Positions 9,279 through 15,255 of a DNA stretch of 64,000 nt are shown piece after piece; the first letter of the stretch is position 1; every line of letters begins with the position of its first letter. The notes under the pieces are model-generated. The model searched no databases, was not told where the DNA came from, and saw nothing but the letters and a program-made list of their open reading frames with translations. The DNA is from SR-FBR-E99 sp963732365 (lineage in GTDB: Bacteria > Bacteroidota > Bacteroidia > Bacteroidales > VadinHA17). The translations under genes were made by a program, and so were the position numbers. The stretch covers positions 434,001-498,000 of the forward strand of contig CAVSZC010000005.1 in assembly GCA_963732365.1 (NCBI GenBank). The letters are read 5' to 3'.

Positions 9279-9325
9279 AACCAACCGGTCTTTGAGCTCG
9301 ATCGCCGGCTCCAGACCGGTTGGTT
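9279..9325 (-). promoter_or_regulatory. Hairpin in the transposase leader
   Basis: A perfect 13-base inverted repeat, AACCAACCGGTCT (9279-9291) and AGACCGGTTGGTT (9313-9325), with a 21-base GC-rich loop, lies inside the element between its right end and the transposase start. Its place suggests it folds in transcripts entering from outside and limits transposase synthesis, as known for other insertion sequences; that role is inference. Confidence 0.6.
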
Positions 9326-9371
9326 ACCCAAGCAGCTACAAATTCATTTACACAAAATTATTTACACCCCC

Positions 9372-9379
9372 CAGAATGC
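9372..9379. repeat. Target site duplication, right copy (CAGAATGC)
   Basis: Second copy of the 8-bp duplication, at the right end of the IS256-family element. The interrupted gene resumes at 9380. Confidence 0.88.
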
Positions 9380-9423
9380 TACACGCAATGATCAACTCCC
9401 CTGAAAAATTCTGCAAATCCTGA
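9380..9423 (+). pseudogene. Detached 3' end of the four-helix-bundle gene
   Basis: With the C of the duplicated target base restored, codons read LHAMINSPEKFCKS then TGA at 9421-9423. This is the family's usual C-terminus, and it is in frame with the 5' part that stops at base 7987. It proves that the insertion split a once intact gene. Confidence 0.88.
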
Positions 9424-9433
9424 CCCTCTGACA

Positions 9434-9460
9434 CTTCCTACTTCCTACTACTTACTGCTT
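9434..9460. repeat. Heptamer array, right flank of the four-helix-bundle gene (inverted)
   Basis: Units CTTCCTA, CTTCCTA, CTACTTA. The segment CTTCCTACTACTTAC (9441-9455) is the exact reverse complement of 7626-7640. It begins 11 bases after the old stop codon. The rest of the gap to 9483 shows no gene. Confidence 0.75.
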
Positions 9461-9482
9461 TTTCAACTGTTCCTGACAAATT

Positions 9483-10643
9483 ATGCCTTCAAACAAATCC
9501 CCATCGTTTGACTTATTATGTCTCTCAGTCAGGCTCGCAGATCCTGATGCTGCTGTGAGTGCGGCTGAGAACCTTATCTCTGCCGGTGCCGTTGACTGGG
9601 AGGACCTGTATGAGCGGGCGAAGATTCACTGTATAAGACCTCAGCTGGCAAATCTTATCAGGAAGGTGTCTTCCGCTGAGGTGCCTGATGGTTTCAGGGA
9701 AAAAATAGACGATGCATATCGCCAAAATCTTTCCCTTCAGTTAAGAAATATCAATGAATTTATTAAGGTAAAGCAAATACTTGATGATGCCGGCATAGAA
9801 GCCGTTCCGTTCAAGGGATTCAGCCTGGCTCATGAGATGTACGGCAACATTGCAGACAGGGAGGGGGGCGATGTTGACCTGTATATTAATTTCAGGGATC
9901 TTGACAGGATAATGGGATTAATGAACAGGGGAGGCTACATGCCGGAAACCTCCTCTTCCCCGGCATTCATCAGGAAAATGAAAAGAGAATCAGCAGAGTA
10001 CAACTTTGAAAGATATGAAGGTGATGAGAAGGTTTTTCATGTCGAGTTTCACTGGAAGATAGGGTCAACGCTTCACGGGATGAATATAAGTCTTGATGAC
10101 CTTTCCTCACAGGTTGTTACAGGTACAATGCAGGGAAATGCATTTAAAGTTTTTACGCCATCGGCAGGATTGCTGCTTGCCCTGATGCATCACGGAGGCA
10201 AGGATGCCCTGGTGCAGCTGAAGCATCTTCTTGATATAGGGATGATATTGAAGAAGGATGACCGTATTGACTGGGACTGGGTGACAGGCAATGCCCGCCG
10301 ATATAATATTGAACCATTAGTATACGTAGCTGTAAGGATGGCCTCTGATGTTACAGGCATTGAGATTCCTGAAAGATTAATAGCCTCAGCGGAATCGGGC
10401 AAGGTATGCAGTCTGGCTGACGGCAGAATGGAAATGATGGCTTTGCCCCCGTCTGACTGGTACAGGGGAAGGTTTAATCACAGAAATTTTATTTTTCATC
10501 TGAGGTCACGCACAGGCATCAGGTTAAAGGCAACAATGGCATGGGATTATTGCAGGAGGCTGATTATTGGCGCTGTCACTCCGGGCAGGCTTATGAGATT
10601 TTATTTGAAAAAGAGATACCGGATTGAGAGTGAGAAGATTTAA
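9483..10643 (+). CDS. Nucleotidyltransferase-family protein (NTP_transf_5 type) of the lasso peptide cluster
   Basis: A 386-residue protein of the uncharacterised nucleotidyltransferase family (PF14907 type). The marker segment is PFKGFSLAHEMYG (residues about 109-121), followed by GGDVDLYI (128-135), where the two Asp would bind metal. Such genes sit in RiPP clusters with PqqD and HprK-like partners; in some Firmicutes lasso clusters the protein modifies the phosphorylated peptide tail. Here the next gene is an HprK-like kinase overlapping it by about 20 bases, so the two are probably co-translated. I infer a role in tailoring the peptide, or in a linked sugar or nucleotide transfer, but the substrate is unknown. 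Confidence 0.8.
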   Translation: MPSNKSPSFDLLCLSVRLADPDAAVSAAENLISAGAVDWEDLYERAKIHCIRPQLANLIRKVSSAEVPDGFREKIDDAYRQNLSLQLRNINEFIKVKQILDDAGIEAVPFKGFSLAHEMYGNIADREGGDVDLYINFRDLDRIMGLMNRGGYMPETSSSPAFIRKMKRESAEYNFERYEGDEKVFHVEFHWKIGSTLHGMNISLDDLSSQVVTGTMQGNAFKVFTPSAGLLLALMHHGGKDALVQLKHLLDIGMILKKDDRIDWDWVTGNARRYNIEPLVYVAVRMASDVTGIEIPERLIASAESGKVCSLADGRMEMMALPPSDWYRGRFNHRNFIFHLRSRTGIRLKATMAWDYCRRLIIGAVTPGRLMRFYLKKRYRIESEKI

Positions 10644-11472
10644 ATCTGCACTGCCCGGTGTCACCATAAGACGTGTGGCTTTGGTGACAGGGGTGAACGA
10701 TCAGTTGTATGCAGGTGATGGAAGTCAGGTGAATCACCATGAGTTTGCGATACAAGTCGCGGGGGTGGGCAGTTTTTATGCACGCCAGGGGAAGCAAGTG
10801 GAATATTCGGTTGAGCCCGGTGCTGACGAAGAATGGGTGAAGTTATGTCTTAACGGGCAGGTGCTGGTTGCCCTGCTGCACCAGCGAGGAATAATAAGCT
10901 TTCACGCCAGCAGCTTCGTTCATTCCGGGCGCGGGGTGATGATACTTGGCGAGAGCGGTGCCGGAAAGTCTTCACTGACAGCCTCGTTTGTGCTGGAGGG
11001 TGCGACGTTTCTCTCCGATGATATTACACCTGTCATCTTCAAGGATCAGGAACCCTGCATATGGCCCCTTTCCGGAATGATAAGGCTAAGAGATCATTCT
11101 GTGGGACAGTTAGGTATCAGTGAGAATAGCCTTACCCGGGCAGAACCGGGATCAGGCAAACACTATTTCCGCGTGAACCTTACCGCGATGGAGAGTTATC
11201 TGCTGCATACTGTGATCAAGATCGAGGTTGGCGATACCCTTGCTCCGGAGTTTTATAAGCCAGACTCTTCGGAGAGTTTTACTCTTTTGCGGAGCGAGGT
11301 ATGCTTCTGGGAGATACTGAATGGCATGCCTGCTACGGAGGCTGAATACCTCCATCAGCTGCTGGATATAGTGAAGCAGGTAAAGATCTTCAGGGTCGTA
11401 AGACCTGCTGACATTGAAATCTCCGCACTGCATTCAGCGATAGAAATATTTTTAAACACAGAGTTGCACTGA
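10624..11472 (+). CDS. HprK-like serine kinase of the lasso peptide cluster
   Basis: A 282-residue protein related to the C-terminal half of HPr kinase. HASSFVH (residues 94-100) precedes the P-loop GESGAGKSS (109-117), and SDD (131-133) is the acid pair after the Walker region. Family members in lasso clusters phosphorylate the peptide tail. The start is TTG 10624 or GTG 10630; both overlap the upstream nucleotidyltransferase gene, and no ATG fits. The last codons (NTELH and stop) lie within a dispersed palindromic repeat, so the C-terminus is repeat-derived. The precursor proposed here has no Ser near its C-terminus, so the target may be Thr39, a ring Ser, or another molecule. Confidence 0.8.
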   Translation: MRVRRFKSALPGVTIRRVALVTGVNDQLYAGDGSQVNHHEFAIQVAGVGSFYARQGKQVEYSVEPGADEEWVKLCLNGQVLVALLHQRGIISFHASSFVHSGRGVMILGESGAGKSSLTASFVLEGATFLSDDITPVIFKDQEPCIWPLSGMIRLRDHSVGQLGISENSLTRAEPGSGKHYFRVNLTAMESYLLHTVIKIEVGDTLAPEFYKPDSSESFTLLRSEVCFWEILNGMPATEAEYLHQLLDIVKQVKIFRVVRPADIEISALHSAIEIFLNTELH

Positions 11473-11551
11473 GTTTTTACAGAGTAACACTGTATAATTT
11501 ATATCCGGACAGTGAAACTCAGTTTTCACTCTGTGTCTTCAGTGGTAAAAA
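11451..11551. repeat. Dispersed imperfect palindrome (ACACAGAGTTACACTGAG family), copy 1
   Basis: Two arms of about 43 bases (11451-11493 and 11509-11551) form an imperfect inverted repeat. The left arm contains ACACAGAGTTGCACTGAG. Related elements lie near 21076, 22431 and 33649. The left arm includes the stop codon of the HprK-like gene. Confidence 0.75.
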
Positions 11552-11571
11552 AAGTTTAAAGTTTAAAGTAC
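11551..11571. repeat. Heptamer array AAAGTTT
   Basis: Two perfect AAAGTTT units and one AAAGTAC, directly abutting the palindrome and ending 15 bases before the ATG of the B2 gene. Confidence 0.55.
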
Positions 11572-11586
11572 ACCTTCGCTAAAGCC

Positions 11587-12024
11587 ATGGATCACAAAGT
11601 TGAAAGGGGAAGGTTTGCGAAGTTTTTAAGTCTGTCAGCTAAGGAAAGGCAGTTTTTTCTGGAAGCTTTTGTTCTTCAGATGTGGGTTGGGTTATTACTA
11701 AAAATAATTCCTTTCAGGTGGATACCGAAACTGTTCAAAGACAAGGTTCAGAGAACAAGGAACCAGGAGGATGGCGGGCACCACCTGGAACAAATAAAGA
11801 CAGCCATTCAACGTGCTACCATTTTTTCTCCCTGGGAGAATAAATGCCTGGTGCAATCGCTGGCAGCGCGATGTATGCTGAGCAGACGGCGAATACCATC
11901 GAGGCTTTCCCTGGGAGTAACACTTGGCACTGATAAGAAAGTGATTGCCCATGCATGGATGAAGTCAGGGGATGTTGAGCTGGTTGAAAAGAGAGGCAAT
12001 TTCCAGGAATTATATGTGTTTTAA
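11587..12024 (+). CDS. Lasso peptide B2 leader peptidase (transglutaminase-like)
   Basis: A 145-residue cysteine protease of the lasso B2 family that removes the leader from the precursor before ring closure. The Cys-His-Asp triad is visible: Cys87 in WENKCLVQSLAARCML, His122 in VIAHAWMKSGDVEL and Asp129. RRIPSRLSLGVTLG is also typical. The N-terminal 60 residues are a hydrophobic and basic helix-rich extension. A heptamer-period stretch at 11742-11769 encodes the polar segment around RTRNQEDGG. It lies just upstream of the precursor gene; the recognition half (B1, PqqD-like) is a separate gene at 14754, as in split-B lasso systems. Confidence 0.88.
   Translation: MDHKVERGRFAKFLSLSAKERQFFLEAFVLQMWVGLLLKIIPFRWIPKLFKDKVQRTRNQEDGGHHLEQIKTAIQRATIFSPWENKCLVQSLAARCMLSRRRIPSRLSLGVTLGTDKKVIAHAWMKSGDVELVEKRGNFQELYVF
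11742..11769. repeat. Heptamer-period stretch within the B2 gene
   Basis: Units CAAGGTT, CAGAGAA, CAAGGAA, CCAGGAG keep a 7-base register inside coding DNA. The encoded residues lie between the N-terminal helices and the catalytic domain. Degenerate, so moderate confidence. Confidence 0.45.
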
Positions 12025-12066
12025 AAAAAACTACTGTTATAATTAATGGTGTATATCTAAAAATAT

Positions 12067-12074
12067 TACATTTG
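12067..12074 (+). promoter_or_regulatory. Candidate Bacteroidota -7 box for the lasso precursor (TACATTTG)
   Basis: TACATTTG matches TAnnTTTG, 60 bases before the precursor ATG, in a strongly AT-rich gap (12025-12133). No convincing -33 TTTG is present at the usual spacing. A dedicated promoter in front of the precursor would allow it to be made in excess of the enzymes. Confidence 0.45.
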
Positions 12075-12133
12075 TACTGAATATCAATTTCCCTAAGTAT
12101 CCTAATTTTTATAAATAATATATCAATTGGCAG

Positions 12134-12268
12134 ATGAAAATGCAGGAAAAAAAGAAGAAAGTCTGGATTAAGCCAGTTGTCAATATACTTAGTATCAAGA
12201 AAGATACCTTCAGCGGCTCTCAGTCAGGTCCCGAAGGTGCCGGGAGAACACTTCCCAAGAAGTTTTGA
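12134..12268 (+). CDS. Lasso peptide precursor (44 residues)
   Basis: A short reading frame in the gap between B2 and the cyclase. The leader is Lys-rich, then W11-IK-P14-VV-NILSIKKDT, matching the aromatic-x-x-Pro-x-hydrophobic pattern read by lasso recognition proteins. Thr25 fits the conserved Thr at position -2. The likely core is Ser27 to Phe44 (SGSQSGPE, then GAGRTLPKKF): an 8-residue macrolactam between the amine of Ser27 and the side chain of Glu34, with a ten-residue tail holding bulky Leu, Lys and Phe as possible plugs. A Gly28-Glu34 ring of seven is the alternative. An in-frame ATG at 12140 is a second possible start. Both neighbours are the dedicated lasso enzymes, so the call is strong, though the mature product is predicted only. 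Confidence 0.85.
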   Translation: MKMQEKKKKVWIKPVVNILSIKKDTFSGSQSGPEGAGRTLPKKF

Positions 12269-12341
12269 TGCGTTATTATCACCTTACCCTGATACTGTCG
12301 CTCCCGGTTAATCATTGATTCATTTATTTTAAGTATCATAT

Positions 12342-12357
12342 ATCCTAATTATAGGAT
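12342..12357 (+). terminator. Weak hairpin between precursor and cyclase genes
   Basis: ATCCTA (12342-12347) and TAGGAT (12352-12357) pair around an ATTA loop, followed by TACACTTTTTATT. It is a weak stem, 13 bases before the cyclase ATG. It could act as partial terminator or processing site giving more precursor than enzyme message. Confidence 0.35.
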
Positions 12358-12370
12358 TACACTTTTTATT

Positions 12371-14203
12371 ATGATCATTGGGTTGATCTCATTTTCCTCA
12401 CCTGTAAGTGATTCCTCTGAAATAGAATTTATCAGTAGAGCTTCAGACACTGAAGGTCTGAGCTTTAATTCCGTTATTCACCGTTACTTTACAGGAGGTT
12501 ATTTCCTGCATCGGCACCTGCCCTATTATGCTTCTGATTTCTATTACTTTGATAAAGTCAATGATATTCTGGTTTTACTTTCCGGTTCAATTTACAACAA
12601 GACTGAGCTATATTCTCTTCTTAATATCGCAGCACCAATTCCGGACCCGGAATTGATCTCATGGCTTTTTGTGCGCGGAGGCTCTGACTTTGTAAAAAAG
12701 CTCAACGGTGACTTTGCCTTCCTGATTTTAAGTCCTGAGAAACAGGAAGCATATTTATTCCGCGACCATGTGGGCATTCGTCCGCTGGCTTTTACCATCG
12801 ACAGACAGACTTTAACCTTTTCAACAGATGAGATAAGCTTAAGTACTGCATTTGAAGAGAGCGGTGCCATAGACACTGATTATCTTACAGGATATTTCAG
12901 GTTTACTGACTACGTGAAAACGCCCGATGTACGAGTGAGGAAGCTACCCCCGGGTCATTTTATCAGGTTCACTGCAAAGGAGCTAAATATCACCAAATAC
13001 TGGGAACCTGAAGAAATTAAAACTGACAAAAAGCTTTCATATGAACAGATGCTGTCAGACCTTAAATTACTAATGGAGGATGCCGTTAAAATAAGGTGTG
13101 AGCAGCGCTTTATTGCAGGATCACACGTAAGCAGCGGGCTAGATTCGGGTATTGTGGCAACACTGGCGCGGAAAGAATATTCTAACCAGGAACGGTTCTA
13201 CGGTTTTTCATGGTCTCCCGCTGATTTTAATGCCGGAGATGTTAATTATGACGAGAGGGAGATCATCACCGAGACATGTGACAGGACCAATATTATTCCT
13301 CTCTTTTCTGATATGAGAACCGATGAATTTCAGAGGATAGTTTCATCCTTTTATTACAATCACGGCTTTTTTTCAGAGGACAGAACAGCTCAGCAGGCGG
13401 TGAAGGCCGGGGTCAACCTTATTTTCAGCGGATGGGGCGGTGATGAGTTTATCAGCACGGGAGACAGGGCAATTGAACTGGACCTTCTAACGGGGCTGAG
13501 GCTAAAGACATTCTTTCGCAGAAATTCTCTGACACATCCTAAAAGATTTATAAAGAATTTTTTTCATTTTGTCCTCTATCCTGCGCTGGGAATTATTGAC
13601 GGAAAGACTCTCCGATCTTTCAGGGAGGATGCCAGGTATTTGAAGAAACAATATAAGCGGAACGACAAAAAAGCAATTAGGAACTTCTATTTCCATACTT
13701 CCAGGCAACAGATGCATCTCCGTATGCTGCATTTGTACCATCTGCAGCACAGGTGTGAACACTGGATGATAAATGGCTATCGTAATGGGTTAGAGTACCG
13801 CTATCCGTTGCTTGACAAACGCATCGTCGAATATATGCTTAGGGTACCATCAATACTTCTTTGCAGGACTAATGACTTTCGTCCTGTTCTGAGGGAGATA
13901 GCAAAAGATGTTCTGCCCGATGCGGTTCGTTTGCACGTGTATAAAAATGATCCGGTATACTGGAGGTATATGGATGAGAAGTTCAGAGAGGCTTCCCTGA
14001 TCCTTACGGAAGAGGCTGGTGAGTGGAGCGCCAACAGTGATTTGCACTTTATAGACTTTAAACTGCTGAAAGAAGATATTTCAAAGTACAGGTATTCACC
14101 TGAAAGTATAAATGCAAAGTCGTTATTCAGGGGGCTGGTATATATAAAGGCTGTTCATGAGTTTACAAAGAGATATCATGAAAACAGGGTCAGAGCGAAT
14201 TGA
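12371..14203 (+). CDS. Lasso peptide cyclase (asparagine-synthetase-like, C protein)
   Basis: A 610-residue homologue of asparagine synthetase B that adenylates the ring acid and joins it to the core N-terminus as an isopeptide bond. The start MIIGLISF lacks the catalytic Cys2 of true glutamine-hydrolysing enzymes, as expected for lasso C proteins, which use no ammonia. The N-terminal domain keeps the fold (GDFAFLILS, RDHVGIRPLAF). The ATP pyrophosphatase loop SSGLDSG is at 254-260, and NGLEYRYPLLDKRIVEYML is the matching C-terminal motif. The ATG follows the weak hairpin after the precursor. Its end overlaps the next gene, indicating a tight operon. Confidence 0.9.
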   Translation: MIIGLISFSSPVSDSSEIEFISRASDTEGLSFNSVIHRYFTGGYFLHRHLPYYASDFYYFDKVNDILVLLSGSIYNKTELYSLLNIAAPIPDPELISWLFVRGGSDFVKKLNGDFAFLILSPEKQEAYLFRDHVGIRPLAFTIDRQTLTFSTDEISLSTAFEESGAIDTDYLTGYFRFTDYVKTPDVRVRKLPPGHFIRFTAKELNITKYWEPEEIKTDKKLSYEQMLSDLKLLMEDAVKIRCEQRFIAGSHVSSGLDSGIVATLARKEYSNQERFYGFSWSPADFNAGDVNYDEREIITETCDRTNIIPLFSDMRTDEFQRIVSSFYYNHGFFSEDRTAQQAVKAGVNLIFSGWGGDEFISTGDRAIELDLLTGLRLKTFFRRNSLTHPKRFIKNFFHFVLYPALGIIDGKTLRSFREDARYLKKQYKRNDKKAIRNFYFHTSRQQMHLRMLHLYHLQHRCEHWMINGYRNGLEYRYPLLDKRIVEYMLRVPSILLCRTNDFRPVLREIAKDVLPDAVRLHVYKNDPVYWRYMDEKFREASLILTEEAGEWSANSDLHFIDFKLLKEDISKYRYSPESINAKSLFRGLVYIKAVHEFTKRYHENRVRAN

Positions 14204-14753
14204 AGCGATAGAGGAACAGTCAATCTGTGTCAGTTGCGGATTTTGCTGTGATGCCACTCTTTTCATGCATGCCTGTCTTAATCCGGGTGAGAGGGGTCAT
14301 CTGCCGGAGAAGATTGAAGAAAACAGTTTTACTGAGGGGGGTGAAGATTATTTCATGCAGCCATGCCCTTATTTTTCAGGGAAGTGTACAATATATATTT
14401 TTCGCAGAGCCGATATCTGCTCATCATACCGCTGCCAGCTGCTTAAGGATTTTGCAGCAGGAACCCTTTCTTTGCATGAAGCCATGGAGATAGTAAGTGG
14501 GGCCATGGGCTTGAGGACAAAAATAATGGAAGAGTGTCAGGGGAAACCTGGAGTCTGTGCATTCACCAGTTTCCGGCAGCTTATGAAAGACCTTGGGAAG
14601 ATGAGTAAGGCAGCCAAGACAGATTCGCAGGTACTTGATTATGAAATCCTTTTAGCCAGATGTAATATATTCGAAGCTCTTCTTATTAAACACTTCCGTC
14701 CGGCTGGCGAATTTGAAAAGATGATGGTAAGACAGGAGGATAAGATTAAATGA
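14178..14753 (+). CDS. YkgJ-like cysteine-cluster protein in the lasso operon
   Basis: About 191 residues with an N-terminal Cys cluster CVSCGFCCDA and a second set, MQPCPYFSGKC and CSSYRC, the arrangement of YkgJ-type zinc/iron-chelating domains. The cluster could bind Zn or Fe-S; the reaction, if any, is unknown. The ATG at 14178 overlaps the cyclase gene by 26 bases (an in-frame ATG at 14157 would overlap by 47), and the stop is followed at once by the PqqD-like gene. This position between the cyclase and the recognition protein implies that it acts on or with the peptide. It is not one of the core lasso proteins, and its C-terminal half is unlike anything I can name. Confidence 0.7.
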   Translation: MKTGSERIEAIEEQSICVSCGFCCDATLFMHACLNPGERGHLPEKIEENSFTEGGEDYFMQPCPYFSGKCTIYIFRRADICSSYRCQLLKDFAAGTLSLHEAMEIVSGAMGLRTKIMEECQGKPGVCAFTSFRQLMKDLGKMSKAAKTDSQVLDYEILLARCNIFEALLIKHFRPAGEFEKMMVRQEDKIK

Positions 14754-15038
14754 TTGGCAAAGACACCAATTATGGTAAAGTATATTAGAAACAACAAGAC
14801 TATCAGCGGCAAGCTTCATGATGAGATGGTGATGATGGACATTGATCAGGGAAAATACTTTTCACTCAATCCGGCAGCTACCCGTATATGGGATATGCTG
14901 GAGAAGCAAATGTCAGCAGATGAATTATGTGAGCTTCTTATTGAGGAGTATGATGTGGAGATGGAGCATTGCCGCTCAGAGGTGACAGAATACCTGTCAG
15001 AAATGGCGAAGCTGGGGTTGATCGTTGAAGTGGCCTGA
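14754..15038 (+). CDS. PqqD-like RiPP recognition element (lasso B1)
   Basis: A 94-residue PqqD-family protein. The core pattern is visible: GKLHDEMVMMDIDQGKYFSL, then NPAATRIWDMLEKQ and LIEEYDVEMEHCRSEVTEYLSEMAKLGLI. In lasso systems this protein binds the leader and delivers the precursor to B2 and C. TTG at 14754 directly follows the stop codon of the previous gene and has AGGAGG about 14 bases upstream; ATG at 14772 is the other choice and still keeps the whole domain. It closes the contiguous biosynthetic operon. Confidence 0.85.
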   Translation: MAKTPIMVKYIRNNKTISGKLHDEMVMMDIDQGKYFSLNPAATRIWDMLEKQMSADELCELLIEEYDVEMEHCRSEVTEYLSEMAKLGLIVEVA

Positions 15039-15133
15039 CGGGGGAGGGTAACCCGGGGAGGAGAGGTCAAACATATATTTCGCGAAGAATTAAAATATTC
15101 ATATACAGATATAGATTACTTATCACAAATAAG

Positions 15134-15164
15134 TTGTATCATATCTAAATTAATTTTAAATTTA
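15134..15164 (+). promoter_or_regulatory. Candidate promoter of the T9SS gene
   Basis: TTG at 15134-15136 and TAAATTTA at 15157-15164 are separated by 20 bases, close to the TTTG / TAnnTTTG layout, but the last base of the -7 box differs. It lies in the 217-base gap between the PqqD-like gene and the ATG at 15256, which otherwise shows no gene. Confidence 0.35.
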
Positions 15165-15255
15165 GCGAATTATTGTGCAGTAAGTTTTTAAATGTTAAAT
15201 AGTTTTGGTGAATCAATATATTGCCGGCAAAAGGTTGTATCTAAAGGAAACTGTG

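Larger units (their letters stand above)
7988..9371 (-). mobile_element. IS256-family insertion sequence, complete (1384 bp)
   Basis: Bounded by 8-bp direct repeats (7980-7987 and 9372-9379) and by imperfect 28-base terminal inverted repeats at 7988-8015 and 9344-9371. About 21 of 28 positions agree, with the identical core TTTTGTGTAAA. It carries one full-length transposase gene on the minus strand. Length, gene content and duplication size all suit IS256. Intact ends, target duplication and reading frame suggest a fairly recent and possibly active copy. Confidence 0.92.

Noticed and set aside
12371..14203. Ordinary asparagine synthetase
   Set aside because: No Cys2, and it is flanked by B2, precursor and PqqD-like genes, so a lasso cyclase is the better call.
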